Source: Gracilaria gracilis
Lineage: Eukaryota > Rhodophyta > Florideophyceae > Gracilariales > Gracilariaceae
Assembly: GCA_030374805.1 (NCBI GenBank)
Contig: JARGSG010000025.1
Coordinates: forward strand, 682,001-746,000
DNA length: 64,000 nucleotides
Reading direction: 5' to 3'
The notes beneath the pieces are model-generated. The model saw only the letters and a list, made by a program, of their open reading frames with translations. It had not been told where the DNA came from and did not search any database. Below are positions 10,225 to 20,992 of the stretch, piece by piece (positions within the stretch are counted from its first letter, which is position 1; every line of letters starts with the position of its first letter). A program made the position numbers and the translations under genes.

Positions 10225-10544
10225 ATGGATGCAACGAATGCCAATCGCGCGCGCGCCACGTGTTCTCACACATCTCACACAGCTCTGCCGCTTCGTGACG
10301 TGTGCGCGTTGCGTGTTATGTGAGCCATTCCGCCATTCGGCAGTGCTCTCATCGCCGATCCCCATTTCTCCAATGGGAGCTCACGTGTTTTGCTACAGTA
10401 CATCACATAAACGCGCCCGCCGTCGCGCCGCACCGCGCTCGCTCCTTCACCGTTTCTCATCCATCGCGTGGCGCGCCGCGCCGCTTGCTTTTGCTCCTTT
10501 GCTCTTCTTCTTCTTCCCCCCCCCCTCCTCGTGCCATCATCATC
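10225..10544. other. Intergenic / 5' leader of the phosphate translocator
   Basis: 320 bases ending in a pyrimidine-rich tract (tcttcttcttcc then a C run) directly before the translocator ATG. Similar CT-rich leaders precede the OSCA and Rho genes. Confidence 0.5.
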
Positions 10545-11747
10545 ATGATCGCCTTCGTCAACCCCGTCGCCGCCGCCGCCGCCGCCGCGCGCTCGCGTGT
10601 GACGGCGCGCGTCGCGCCGCTGCGCGTATGCGCCGCGCCGCATCGCCAGCGCGCCGCCGCCGCCACGCTCGGCCGCACTTGCTTCGTGCCGCGCGTCGCC
10701 GCGCCGTCGTCGTCGCCGTCGCCGTCGCCGTCGCTCGCGCGCGCACGCGGCGTGCGCATGGTGGCGGGCGGCGACGATGCGGCACGCGCCTCAAAGAGCG
10801 CCGCCGCCTTCTCAATGCCCAGCGCCAGCACCATGTACGTGGGGCTGCTCTTCCTGCTGTGGTACGTGTTCAACATCATCTTCAACCTCATGAACAAGAC
10901 CGTGCTCAACGCGTGGTCCAACCCGTGGATCCTGTCCACCGTGCAGCTGGGCGTGGGCTCCATCATGGTGCTGCTGCAGTGGGCGCTGCGCATACAAAAG
11001 CGCCCCAACCTGTCGCCCAAGCTGTTCAAGGCGCTGTTGCTGCCCACCGTCAGTCACCTTGTGGGCCATGTGTCCACCTGCATCTCCTTCAGCTACGTCG
11101 CCGTCAGCTTCTCGCACATTGTCAAGGCGTGCGAGCCGGCGTTCGGCGCGCTGGGCAGCGCCCTCGTGCTGGGCGAGGTGTATTCGCCCGGCGTGTACGC
11201 CACGCTGCTGCCCATCATCGGCGGCGTGGCGCTGTCGGCCGTCACGCAGCTGCAGTTCTCGTGGCCGGGTTTTCTGTTCGCCATGCTGTCCAACGTGGCG
11301 TTTGCCAGCAGGAACATCTTCAGCAAGCTCACCATGGGCGACTTTAAGAGCGACCCCACGCTGTCGCCGCAGAACATCTATGGGATCATGTCGCTCCTGG
11401 CCTTCTTGATCGAGCTGCCCGTGGCGCTGGCTGTGGAGGGCTTGCCGCCGCTGCCGTCCAGCCATATTGGCCGCTTGCTGGCGGGCTCGGGTGTGTTTTA
11501 CACGCTGTATAACACCGTGTCGTTCATGGCGCTGGGCAAGACCGGCGTGGTCACGCACGCCGTGGGCAACATTTTGAAGCGCGCCAGTGTGATTGTGGTC
11601 AGCATCCTGGTGTTCAGAACGCCCGTCAAGCTGTTCAATGCGGTGGGCATGGCTGTTGCGCTGGCGGGTACCTTCTTGTACTCCATCGTCAAGCAGCGCT
11701 TCTTGTCCAAGCGAAAGGCGCAGCTGCAGTCGTCCAAGTCGCCATGA
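10545..11747 (+). CDS. Plastid triose-phosphate/phosphate translocator (TPT family)
   Basis: 400 residues from the ATG at 10545, with no intron. The first ~85 residues are an Ala/Arg/Ser-rich transit peptide beginning MIAFVNPVAA. The mature part starts near YVGLLFLLWYVFNIIFN and has the NKTVLN, AVSFSHIVKACEP, SRNIFSKL, YNTVSFM and VGNILKR segments characteristic of plastid phosphate translocators, with 8-10 membrane helices. The family exchanges triose phosphate, 3-PGA or PEP for phosphate across the inner envelope; the KR pair near the C-terminus belongs to the substrate site. The open frame extends upstream to a GTG, but the ATG followed by the transit peptide is the natural start. The 5' third of the gene is much more GC-rich than the 3' end. 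Substrate subtype is not resolved. Confidence 0.93.
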   Translation: MIAFVNPVAAAAAAARSRVTARVAPLRVCAAPHRQRAAAATLGRTCFVPRVAAPSSSPSPSPSLARARGVRMVAGGDDAARASKSAAAFSMPSASTMYVGLLFLLWYVFNIIFNLMNKTVLNAWSNPWILSTVQLGVGSIMVLLQWALRIQKRPNLSPKLFKALLLPTVSHLVGHVSTCISFSYVAVSFSHIVKACEPAFGALGSALVLGEVYSPGVYATLLPIIGGVALSAVTQLQFSWPGFLFAMLSNVAFASRNIFSKLTMGDFKSDPTLSPQNIYGIMSLLAFLIELPVALAVEGLPPLPSSHIGRLLAGSGVFYTLYNTVSFMALGKTGVVTHAVGNILKRASVIVVSILVFRTPVKLFNAVGMAVALAGTFLYSIVKQRFLSKRKAQLQSSKSP

Positions 11748-12721
11748 TACCGTTTTCCGCTGTTCGTACAGTAATAGCTTGTTCGCTTCGCTTCCTTGTG
11801 TGCTTTTTGTGTAAATGACATCATAAAACAGTCTTGTACCTACAAGAAGGTATGCCCTCATCATGAGGTCATAAAATGATACCAACGGCTACCCCTGGTA
11901 GGCATACCCATCGATAATTGATCTGTTCATCTGATCACAAACCGAAATGTTGCAAAAACAATACCCTTCTATTTTGAACTTATTGGCGCCCCCGCTTTCA
12001 ACTTGAAGCTTTCGTTTCCCCCTATTCCATGATGACAAACAAACTTCGTACAGCACCACCTTCGTACCAGCCTTCCCCTTGTAGCGCCGAGATCAACATA
12101 ACAAACACCATCAACATTCATCAACAGTGCGCTCATCGCAAATACCACCAAGTTATGATTTAGTGCACTCATAAACGAGAGAGAGAGAGCACCGTCCTCC
12201 GATCCTAGAGGACACATCCCATGTTTGGAAAACGGATTGCAATCCGCATGTGATCAACACACGAAACGCCGTCGGGTTGGAACAAAACTAGCGCTTTGTA
12301 ACATCCGTCTCACTTCCTCCCCTACATTTCCGAGACAGCCACGCTCGCAGAGTTGACCAACGCACTTTCAACATCGTGCCCAACTTGGCTCGTGTTTGTT
12401 ATTCTCGCATGTCAACGTCCATGTCTTGTTTGCGATCGAGTCAATCACTGAAAGCACACTTTGTTTTTCTTCTCAAGCCGGTCGAGTCAAGCTGAACATG
12501 TGCAATCAGCGCCTACTAGCTAGAGAGCCACATCAATACCAACACCAACAGCCGATTGTTTGCTTTCTCTTGTGACTACGCATCTTTCTGCTGTTCGTCA
12601 CGTGCAGCGTTTACGTTTTCTGTGGCACCACCAAGTGTTCCGAGTAGCTTGCGGCTACGGATAGCCCAGCTTTTTACATAATGAATGCGTGAAATATATA
12701 GTATGGTTTCAAGCTGGATGT
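11748..12721. other. Intergenic, no gene seen
   Basis: AT-richer sequence after the GC-rich block. It contains a short GA run near 12178-12190 and no frame with coding character. Confidence 0.5.
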
Positions 12722-14160
12722 AACTTGCAATTCTCTTTACCTTCAAAGGCCCAACCTCATTCGAAGTCAATGGTACAGTTGCTGATAGAAGCGATCGAAG
12801 CATTATTGATCAAAATGAGCGTGGTTTGTTGGCTTCTGGTACAACGATACCCAAAAGTGGGTCAGGGATACTCAGCGAGAAGACTCTCGGTATTCAGGAA
12901 CTTTGTGAAGGTCCCGTACGGCGTAGAGAGAGTATACTGTTATCGTTAGGGGGAGAATTATATGAACCGGTATCATAATACGGCATGATTATGCCAACAA
13001 TCAAAAGGACGCTGACGTTACACAACGTGTTCGCAGTCAAAACAAATGTGAGAACACTGTTCACATACTTGGAAAGCACGCAAATTTGAGAACTTACAAG
13101 TGAAAACTTGCGTCAAAGTACCGATAGATATTGATAGATAAGGGGGCTGCATATCGCAACGTTTCCGATACGAAATTGAAAGAGCTTCTGGTACCCTTGT
13201 ACAGTATGTAACTTATGCATCGGTTTGCGTTTCTAAAGCCGACGAGTGTCGCCGACAAAAGTTGATGAGCAGCAAGATGGGGCACACTCTGATGCGGTGG
13301 CGTGATCACGCAATTTCGAAAGGGCGGCGAGTCTCAAGATTCGGAACGAGAGCGACGCAACAGCACTTGAGGGCTATGAATAGAGATCGGACGCGACATA
13401 GCAATCATAACATGCGTGGGCATGATTCATATTTTCTCGCCTTGGTGTTGGAAGATACGCAAACAGGTTGCTTTAACCCTGACATGAACGGGTAAGGTTA
13501 TCTAGAGGAAGAGATATCTACGGAGCTGGGGAGAATTGCACTTCCCTTGAAATCTGTTTACGTACCAGTAGAGCGGGTGGAGAAATTGGATCTTTTAAAG
13601 TATCTCGAGCTCAACGCTCGCGCGGACATTGTTGAAGCCATAAGACAACCGTGGTGCAAACAAGTGCTTGCTCGCAGATCTCCGCAGAGGCGTTCGTGAG
13701 TGCGCGCAGGATTTGGTGTGTTGGTGAATGCGATCGTTTGCAGATTGGTGCTAGTACAACGGTAGCATCTCGAGTGCACTAAGCTTTTTGACTATGGAGA
13801 GAAGGCAGTGGCTGGCGCAAAACATACTGTTCATCATCAACAGCTCGCCGACGTTGGTGTCAAGTGGGAGACATGCTTCAACAAGCAGTTTTGTGACAAA
13901 GGTAGGAGGACACTCAAGATATGTATGGCGGCATGGAAGCCATCGACGGCGGACGTTAATAATGAATCAGAACAAGAATCAAGACGATATGTTGAATCGA
14001 TTGGTGAGGAAAGTTGTGCAGAGTTATGAAGATCTTGACGGGGAGCACAAGTTGTTAGTACAGGTTGGTTACATGAGCGTTGTTGTATCGGCAATGCTCT
14101 CTATCTCTGCTTCAATGGTAAGGATATATGAAAGCGTCATGATGATGCGTCCATTAATGT
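12722..14160 (+). pseudogene. Broken coding relic, family unknown
   Basis: Hydrophilic, protein-like frames follow one another on the plus strand but are interrupted. One frame is open at 12722-12987 without any Met, and a second lies near 12985-13110. A third runs 13052-13696 broken only by TAA at 13139-13141 and TAA at 13493-13495. Two overlapping frames follow at 13788-14162 and ~13775-14029. No ATG-initiated frame covers them and no clean GT-AG introns join them. Either a decayed gene or mobile element, or a gene with introns I could not resolve. I cannot name a family. Confidence 0.35.
13755..13764 (+). promoter_or_regulatory. TACAACGGTA element
   Basis: Second copy of the 10-mer, between segments of the broken relic. 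Confidence 0.25.
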
Positions 14161-15156
14161 GAGGTTAAACTGTTTTTGATAAGGGAGTTTGGAAACGTGT
14201 GACTACATTGGCCTGGGTATGCGGGTGGCAGCGGGGAAGAGTGGAAGAAATATTAGCTGTAGTGAAATTAATGCTAGTTGTCAAAGAATTAATAGCGACG
14301 ACGAGCGCGGAAAGCAAGGGCGTGAGTTTAACGCGGATTGAAAACAACGGCGGAATGGAGGGAGGGAGGGAGCGGAAGACATGATTGTGGTGAAGCAGCC
14401 GTGGCGGTAAGGGAATGTGCGTGCTTGTTCCCTTCTCGTAGATTTAGACGTTGACAACGATTTGTTCAAGCGCTTGACAGGGAGGGAATTGACGGACAGG
14501 CACCAAGTTGTGTTAAGTGAACTTGGCTAACCTTTCTGGTACGGTGGACTGGAGTAGTACAAGGGCAACGGTTTTGTAAGTTACAGCATACCGTTGTAAC
14601 CGACGACGACAGTGAAGAGCGTAAAACTCGAGAAGAGAGTCGAATTAGGGCACATGCGTGAGGGCGACTCCGCTCACGTGCCGCGACTGTGTATCTACAG
14701 TACATTTACGACGCTGTGGCGGATCTCTCTCTCTCTCTCCGTCTCAAACGCCGCGGTAGCAGCACGCGGTGGCGGCACCGCGCGAACAGCCGCGGGTAGC
14801 CGTGCCCCGTGCGCGAAAATTCCAAAATATCTGCGCATTGGCGCGCGTGATTGGGCGCGGCCGCGAGACGGCGCGCGCGGCGCGCGCGCCGTGACATGTG
14901 TGGCCGGCGGTAGCCGAGGCACATTCGACGGCGCACGTCGACCGGAGCTGCTCCGCGCGTGGCGCGCTGGGAGCAAACGAGCGCGCAGCGGCAGTGCGCG
15001 AGGCGCGCGTCATTCGAGAGCGCGCATTGCCGCCTTCGAGTGTGCGACGTCGTACAACTGCTCGCGCGCTGCGTGCTGTGCGTGATTCCACGCTTATCTA
15101 CTCCACACTCCGCCCTTGTTCCGCCTCCGCTAATTGTCGCCCCCCCGCCGTAGCGA
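14161..15156. other. Non-coding / promoter region upstream of the GST-like gene
   Basis: AT-rich to about 14600, then strongly GC-rich with dense cgcg/gcgc words up to the gene start. Frames here reflect GC content only. Confidence 0.45.
14589..14598 (+). promoter_or_regulatory. TACCGTTGTA element
   Basis: About 570 bases upstream of the GST-like start, at the edge of the GC-rich island. Confidence 0.3.
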
Positions 15157-16661
15157 ATGCGCCGTCATAACAGTTGCGTCGCCTTTGCGTCGCCTTCATT
15201 CCTGCCGCGCTCGTCGTTCGTTAGCACGACGGCCTTGTGCCAACGCAAATCATCTCGTGCTGTTTTTCGCCCGAATACGCCCCCCCGTTTCGGCGCCATT
15301 CATGCCGCTTGCTCCATGTCCGATACGCTTGCTTCGCCGTTGGCTGTGCCTTCCTGGCGCGCTTTGTCGGCGCTTACCATAGAGCAGGACTTTGTCCATG
15401 GCCCCAATTTCATTACCCCCACCAAGGAGCTGCAGTCTTTCAGACTCTTTGGCCAGAAGGAGGCCGATGTCAGACTCGTTTTGTACAGGGATCACGCCGC
15501 GTGGTGTCCGTACTGCCACAAGGTGCAGTTGCTCATCGAGACCAAGAGAATCCCCTACCTTATCAAGAAGATCAACATGAGCTGCTATGGATCAAAGCCG
15601 CAAGAGTTCCTTAAGAAGGTCCCATCCGGCTTGTTGCCCGTCATTGAATTGGACGGTAAGGTCATCACCGAGTCCATGGACATCATGTTTTTGCTAGAGG
15701 ATAACTTTCAGTCCCCATACAGGAAGATGATTCCTACCGATGACAACGATATGATGCAATCTTTTCACAGATACCTTAGACTCGAGCGCGTCTTTATAGG
15801 TTCTTGGTTGTCTTCATTGCGCGGCAACATGGCGATGCTTCCAAGGGGACTGGAGGCCGTTCACCAGACGCTCGATATCATTGAAAAGTCGCTCGGTGAG
15901 TACGGTGGACCCTTCTTTTACCCCGGCGATGAACCTTCGTTTGTGGACATCAATTTCTGTAAGTTACCAATATCCTTATAGATCGCTGCTTTCCTCCGCA
16001 ACCCTCATGTTCTAACCATTGTCTATCACGTTCATTTGACATGTGCGCTCGCAAAAATAGCCACCGTGTTCGAAAGAGCTCGCGCCTCACTCAAGTACTG
16101 GAGAAGTATGGATATTACAGAGGGAAGACCAAACCTGAGCAAGTGGTTCTATCACTGGGACCGATGGCAGCCGGCACTCCTCACACGCAGCGATGATTGG
16201 ACGCACATTGGCGCCTTCCTCCTCAGATCGGCCCCGTCAAGTTCACAGCCAATCGCCTCGCCATTTCTCATTCCGTCGAAACCGCCCGCACCAAACACGT
16301 GATGAATGACGGACCAGAAGGTAAGATGATGCGAAACATTGCGGCGGCAACCATGTGCAGAAACGCGGCGTTGGTGGTTAAAGATGCCATTCGCGGAGGA
16401 AAAGTGGCTGAGAAGGATCATGGCTATGTTGACCTTGCGTTTAGAATTATGGCCAATGCGTTGTTCGAGCCCGATTTGTTGGAGGTTCTCGAAGATGCAG
16501 CCAGAGAGCAGATCCCACGAGGCAGTTGGAAGCAAGTCGGCGATGCCATTCGGTTCGAACGCGCACGCTGCTGCGCTCCGAGAGACATGCCTCTGTTAGC
16601 GATGCATCAATTTTGTGGGGCGATCAATTGGCTTCTTCGAACGTTTGCACAAGAACTGTGA
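15157..16661 (+). CDS. CLIC/omega-GST-like thioredoxin-fold protein, plastid-type, with an apparent 1-nt frameshift
   Basis: Exon 1 is 15157-15958. A 102-nt intron (15959-16060, GTAAGT...TAG, CTAAC at 16012-16016) leads to exon 2. An N-terminal extension (MRRHNSCVAFASP) looks like a transit peptide. The thioredoxin fold has a WCPYCHKVQ redox site, and an all-helical GST C-terminal domain follows. It resembles the plant family of GST-like proteins with a longer C-terminal domain that ends in a CxPRDMPL segment (here CCAPRDMPLLAMHQF). In exon 2 the frame ending WTHIGA (to ~16215) and the next frame beginning LPPQIGP (from 16215) are both conserved-looking but offset by one base. This points to a one-base loss near 16210-16217, real or a sequencing error. 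If continuous, the protein has about 467 residues. Convergent with the TAB2-like gene. Confidence 0.8.
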
Positions 16662-16723
16662 ACATACGTATGCCCAAGGGCGAGCATATGATAACAGTTG
16701 TGTTTATTTTTTTTCTTTGGTAC

Positions 16724-16734
16724 TACCGTTGGTA
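16724..16734 (+). promoter_or_regulatory. TACCGTTGGTA element between convergent 3' ends
   Basis: First of four copies of this 11-mer (both strands) in the window. It lies in the ~76 bases separating the GST-like and TAB2-like stops. Confidence 0.3.
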
Positions 16735-16737
16735 CGC

Positions 16738-17784
16738 TTATAATAATTCGGATAGTAACCACATTCCTTCTACCTCATCGGATTGTTGGTCGGTTTGTAC
16801 GGCAACAAAGTGAACTCCGTTGGTTTTTTGTTTTGCTTGTTGAAACGTGCGTACATCTTGTTTAAGGTCTTGGGTGATTTGTGCAAATTTGTATACTGTG
16901 CTTAGACCACACTCAAATAAGATTTGTTGCTTTTCGTATACAACTCTGATAAAGGCCAACTCAGTGCCACTTATCCACGCCGATAATGCTTTTGCACGAC
17001 TTGAGAATACGATCATACCGGGGACAAGTAAGTCGTCTTGCAGCTGTGGATCCACCAAACAGGCGTCGCCAAAGTATTGGTCCGGATCGGCTTGTAGGAA
17101 AAACTGCTTTAGCTGGCCCAGTGGGAAAGTGCCAAAGGCAAAGCTATCGCAGCGCAGCGCGTCTGGTAATTGCTGTGGCATGTTCATGTCAAGCGATGTG
17201 AAAATTGAGGTGTTTGTCAGAAGCGATTGCTTGAAACCAGGCATGTTGTTGTAGACGTTTTGCTGACGATATTTGAGCAGTTGGTAGAGCGCGTACGTGC
17301 GTCGCGAAGGCGCCACCTGCACGTCGATCTGAGCGAGGGCGATGTTGATCATGTTGAACATCTGCGAGCGGAAGAATCGGATGGTGGTGGGTTTGACAGA
17401 CGCAGAGTCGATGACGGCCTGCACCCTGCTCTTGAGCTCGCGCGAATTGACCAGCGAGTTGGGAATGACCTCCACATGCTCGAAGGTGGCTTTTGAGTCG
17501 GTGATGATGAGCTCCCACAGCTTCTTGCCGTCCAGCCCGACGACTGGGCGAGAGTAGAAATCAAGCTCCCATATATCAGACGTCTTCGGCGCCAATGGCA
17601 CCGGCAACTGACAGCGCACCGCAACGCGACTGCGCTGCACATGCGACTGGCGCAGCGAATGGGGTCGGTGGCGACCGGTTGCGGCACGGGCGAAACGCTC
17701 GGCGTTTCGCGCGGACGACCATGGCGACGACGGAACGAACAACGGCGGCGACGACGCTGATTGACGGCGCTTCACACTGCTCAT
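16738..17784 (-). CDS. TAB2/ATAB2-family plastid translation factor
   Basis: 348 residues from the ATG at 17784; the frame opens at a GTG (17826), which I do not use. After a Ser/Arg-rich plastid-type extension of ~65 residues come the family hallmarks in order: WELDFYSRPV, KKLWELIITD, IRFFRSQMFNMI, PSRRTYALYQLL, LPGM-like VPGMIVFSSRAKALSAW, and the terminal GVHFVAVQTD...GMWLL. In Chlamydomonas TAB2 binds the psaB 5' leader and enables photosystem I translation; the Arabidopsis homologue ATAB2 acts on both photosystems. The RNA target in this organism is inferred, not seen. It is divergent from the OSCA gene and tail-to-tail with the GST-like gene. Confidence 0.92.
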   Translation of the reverse strand: MSSVKRRQSASSPPLFVPSSPWSSARNAERFARAATGRHRPHSLRQSHVQRSRVAVRCQLPVPLAPKTSDIWELDFYSRPVVGLDGKKLWELIITDSKATFEHVEVIPNSLVNSRELKSRVQAVIDSASVKPTTIRFFRSQMFNMINIALAQIDVQVAPSRRTYALYQLLKYRQQNVYNNMPGFKQSLLTNTSIFTSLDMNMPQQLPDALRCDSFAFGTFPLGQLKQFFLQADPDQYFGDACLVDPQLQDDLLVPGMIVFSSRAKALSAWISGTELAFIRVVYEKQQILFECGLSTVYKFAQITQDLKQDVRTFQQAKQKTNGVHFVAVQTDQQSDEVEGMWLLSELL

Positions 17785-18625
17785 GACGCTTGAGCGGCTG
17801 CGGCGGTATGAAGCGGCGCGGCGCACGCGCCGCAGCGCATCTCATCTTCTTTCAGATAATCGACGAAGCGCCGCGTGGGAGCTCAGCTCGCTCTCACACG
17901 CGCAGAGCTCCAGCACGAGCGAGACACACGCCACGCGGTACAGCGCGCACACGTGCACACGCACAAGAGCACACGCGCCGCGTTCTATGCTGAGCTGAGG
18001 TACACTGTAATACAGTACAGTGACTGTATACTCTCTTACGCTACACAACCACGCGCTGTAAATAAACGAGACAACGCCCGCGCGGCGCACCTTCAGAACG
18101 GTGCGCGCCCACGGCGGAGTGCCACGCCAGCGGGCCGTTCGCGTTGCGTTCACCATCATCGCCATCGGCAGCGGTTGCGGCTGCGCGGCGCGCTCGTTGG
18201 AGCGCGGCCGTGAATCACCGGCGCAATCATTCGCGCGTCATGGCCTCGCGAGCGCCTGCGCGCGCTCGTAAGCAGCCGCTGGCTGCTCCACGCTCGCGCG
18301 TAGCTCGCGCTCGCGCTGACTTATACCACGCGCTGTATGACGCGTCGCCGCTGCACATATCCGTTCATTGTAAATTTGCCGTAGATATGTATGATACACG
18401 GCACCGCTTGCTCAACGCTTCCAGTGGCCCCCTTTTAACTGCAACCACACTGCCCGTTTACACGCCCTTATTACTATTCATATCCGCTTGCTCCTTTCAT
18501 CCCCCCTCCCTCCCCCCTCTTCCCTTCTCCACAACACTTTTCTCCTCGCCCTTCATATCCCTCAACCGCAACCGCAACTTCACCCTCGCACCCTCGTCCG
18601 TCCGGCGCTTGGGACCCATTGTTCA
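17785..18625. promoter_or_regulatory. Divergent promoter region, TAB2-like / OSCA
   Basis: 841 bases, GC-rich at both ends. Near 18001-18034 lies a cluster of TACAGT/ACTGTA words (tacactgta, tacagtacagtgactgta) forming overlapping inverted repeats. A long CT-rich tract (about 18495-18545) leads into the OSCA start. Confidence 0.45.
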
Positions 18626-20992
18626 ATGCCCGAGTTGGACAGCCAGACATGGGGTCTCATCCTCAATCTCTGCGTCGGAACTGCCACCGTACTGATATGT
18701 CTCATCGCCTTCGACATCCTCCGTCGCAGAGTGCCGTCCGTCTTCGAGGCTCGTCGCGCCTTGAACAACGCCCGATTACGCCTCGACTACTTTGGCAATC
18801 GCGTGTATAGTCCGCCTCCCCCTTCGTACCGCTTGCTAGGATGGCTCGCTCCACTCATTCGAATCGAGCTGGACACCGTTGCCGTTACGCATGGTCTCGA
18901 TACTGCTCTGTTTCTGCGATACTTGCGAACCATGGCCGCCTTGTTTTTGCTCATGTCTGTACCGGCACTTGCGCTTTTGGTCATATTTAAAACCGCCGAT
19001 TTTCTTTCCAACTCCGACTCTGATACCGTGGGAGTTCAGATGTTCTCGCTTTCCAACGTCGATCCGAAAGACAAATGGAGGTTCTGGGTCGTTCTGGCCG
19101 TGGATTATCTCATTCTTATTTTCACCTGCCACGTCATATATCGAGAGTTTCAAGTCTATACCAAGCATCGCAAGAGCTACCGTGCCTCCAGTAATCCTGC
19201 CAATTACGCACTCGTCGTTCAGGATATTCCACACCAGAGCTGTTCCGAACAAGCTATTTACGACTATTGGAACGCTCTTTTACCCAATAAGGTCGCCAGA
19301 GTCTTCTTCGTGCGAGACGCTTCTAAACTCGTTACCAAACATCAAAAGTTTTGGATCGCCGTGAAAAAGAGAGAGCGTGCTGAATGGGATCTTCATTTCA
19401 ATGACAAGCTGCAAGGCAGACGACCCACGCACAAGGTTGGCTTCTGTTCTTGTTGTCGTGGCTCTTCTACCGCTGTTGATTCTATAAATTATTGGGCCGA
19501 ACAACAACACCATTATGCCAATAAGATAACTCTTTATCAACAACCAACAAGCGTCGATTATTCCCCTCCAACCAGAGCGGCCATCGTTGTTTTCACATCT
19601 CGCAGAGCCGCAAGTGATGCTGCACAAGTCTATTTTGCTCGTGTACCCAACGAATGGCGAGTCGAACGCGCTTCGGAGCCAAAAGCTGTCAACTGGCCAG
19701 CTTTTGGCATTCCGGGTTGGCAAACAGGTATACGAAGTACCATCACCATCTTCAGTTCTATGCTGCTTGTTCTGTTCTGGATTATTCCCGTCACATTCAT
19801 CATGAGTTTGACCAATCTGCAGCAGCTTGCCGACCTTGAAATTCGAGGCCAAACTCCATTTTCGTTCCTGGACGGCGTTGAAGATTGGTTGCCGGCGCTC
19901 AATGGCTTTATTGAAAGTTTCTTGCCTGCCATTATTCTGTCTGTGTTTCTGAGTCTGATACCGACTTTCTTTCGCAAGTTTGTGTCTATATCCAGGGTTT
20001 CTTCAGTTGCCAAGATTGACATGTATATCAGGGATTGGTACTTCACCTTTGTTGTATTTTCTAATTTTCTGTTTGTCATCGTCGCGGGATCACTGTTAGA
20101 CAAGCTTGTTGAAATCATTCAAGAACCAGGCAAAGCTGCCGAGTTTCTTGCGGCCGCCGCACCGAAGCAAGGTGCATTCATGATGAATTTCATTCTTCTG
20201 AAAGCGCTTTCGGAAACGCCGAAAGAAATCCTTCAGCTCGGGCGAGTGATCGTTCGCGCCATATTCCTCAAGTACTTTGCGCGTACAACTCGCGAGAAGA
20301 ATGATGTCGAGACCGGTTCCACCGTCTTCCAATTCTATCGCTACTACGGCATGGCGCAGCTAGTGGCGCTTCTTGGTTTTATATACAGCACGATCGCTCC
20401 TTTTATTATTCCCATAGCATTTGTGTACTTTGCTGTCATGTACCTGGTGTGGAAATATAACCTGTGCTTCTCATTGCATAACGAATACGAGGATGGCGGT
20501 CGTATGTATGGTGGAGCTCTCTACGCGCTATGGGTGAGCATGTTCTTGCACTACGTGACAATGATTGGAATCTTCGGAGTGAATGAGAACCCGGCGCAGA
20601 CTGTTTTGGTCGTACTCCCAGCCGTTATTTCCGTGGTGTTCTTGTTTCACTGTCGTAGAAGGTTCCTGACAGTTTGCGAGCATGGTTCCGTTCTCGAGAC
20701 TCAGATTGTTGTGGACGAACAAGACGGCGATGACATGATCCCTGATGAACTTACTGCAAAGTATTTACACCCAGGATTCGAACCTTTGCCAGACCCAATA
20801 GAGAATCTCAACGGAGTGGACGACAAGACTGGTGAAAGAACTCCTGAACTCCAAGAGGACGTAGAAATGGGCCCGACTCCTGCTCCTGCCAAGAAAGGAT
20901 TAGAGCAACCCCCTCAAAACTCAGTTTCAAGCGAGGAATGGAAAGATGCGTTCGGGACAGCTCCTCTTGACGAGAACATCCATCCTCCATGA
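18626..20992 (+). CDS. OSCA/CSC1/TMEM63-family mechanosensitive cation channel
   Basis: 788 residues from the ATG at 18626, which is preferred over an upstream non-ATG opening inside the CT-rich leader. It has one N-terminal helix (LILNLCVGTATVLICLIAF), two more before a cytosolic domain of about 200 residues (PANYALVVQDIP...), then seven to eight helices of the RSN1/DUF221 7TM core. The core includes WIIPVTFIMSLTNLQQL, FLPAIILSVFLSLIPTFFRKF and the Tyr-rich FQFYRYYG segment. The tail is acidic and Pro-rich. OSCA/TMEM63 proteins are hyperosmolality- or tension-gated Ca2+-permeable channels; lipid scramblase activity is reported for relatives. Located in the plasma membrane or an endomembrane. 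Convergent with the glycosyltransferase. Confidence 0.93.
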   Translation: MPELDSQTWGLILNLCVGTATVLICLIAFDILRRRVPSVFEARRALNNARLRLDYFGNRVYSPPPPSYRLLGWLAPLIRIELDTVAVTHGLDTALFLRYLRTMAALFLLMSVPALALLVIFKTADFLSNSDSDTVGVQMFSLSNVDPKDKWRFWVVLAVDYLILIFTCHVIYREFQVYTKHRKSYRASSNPANYALVVQDIPHQSCSEQAIYDYWNALLPNKVARVFFVRDASKLVTKHQKFWIAVKKRERAEWDLHFNDKLQGRRPTHKVGFCSCCRGSSTAVDSINYWAEQQHHYANKITLYQQPTSVDYSPPTRAAIVVFTSRRAASDAAQVYFARVPNEWRVERASEPKAVNWPAFGIPGWQTGIRSTITIFSSMLLVLFWIIPVTFIMSLTNLQQLADLEIRGQTPFSFLDGVEDWLPALNGFIESFLPAIILSVFLSLIPTFFRKFVSISRVSSVAKIDMYIRDWYFTFVVFSNFLFVIVAGSLLDKLVEIIQEPGKAAEFLAAAAPKQGAFMMNFILLKALSETPKEILQLGRVIVRAIFLKYFARTTREKNDVETGSTVFQFYRYYGMAQLVALLGFIYSTIAPFIIPIAFVYFAVMYLVWKYNLCFSLHNEYEDGGRMYGGALYALWVSMFLHYVTMIGIFGVNENPAQTVLVVLPAVISVVFLFHCRRRFLTVCEHGSVLETQIVVDEQDGDDMIPDELTAKYLHPGFEPLPDPIENLNGVDDKTGERTPELQEDVEMGPTPAPAKKGLEQPPQNSVSSEEWKDAFGTAPLDENIHPP

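Noticed and set aside
8281-10365. Several antisense and alternative frames of 170-470 codons
   Set aside because: They lie opposite the GC-rich gene, where stop codons are rare in all frames. Their translations are Arg/Ala repeats without any motif.
10302-10544. N-terminal extension of the phosphate translocator
   Set aside because: The frame opens at GTG and runs through the CT-rich leader; the ATG at 10545 starts a normal transit peptide.
20770-20790. tRNA-like T-arm sequence (reverse complement gives GGTTCGAATCC)
   Set aside because: It lies inside the OSCA coding frame, and no acceptor stem or anticodon arm can be drawn around it.
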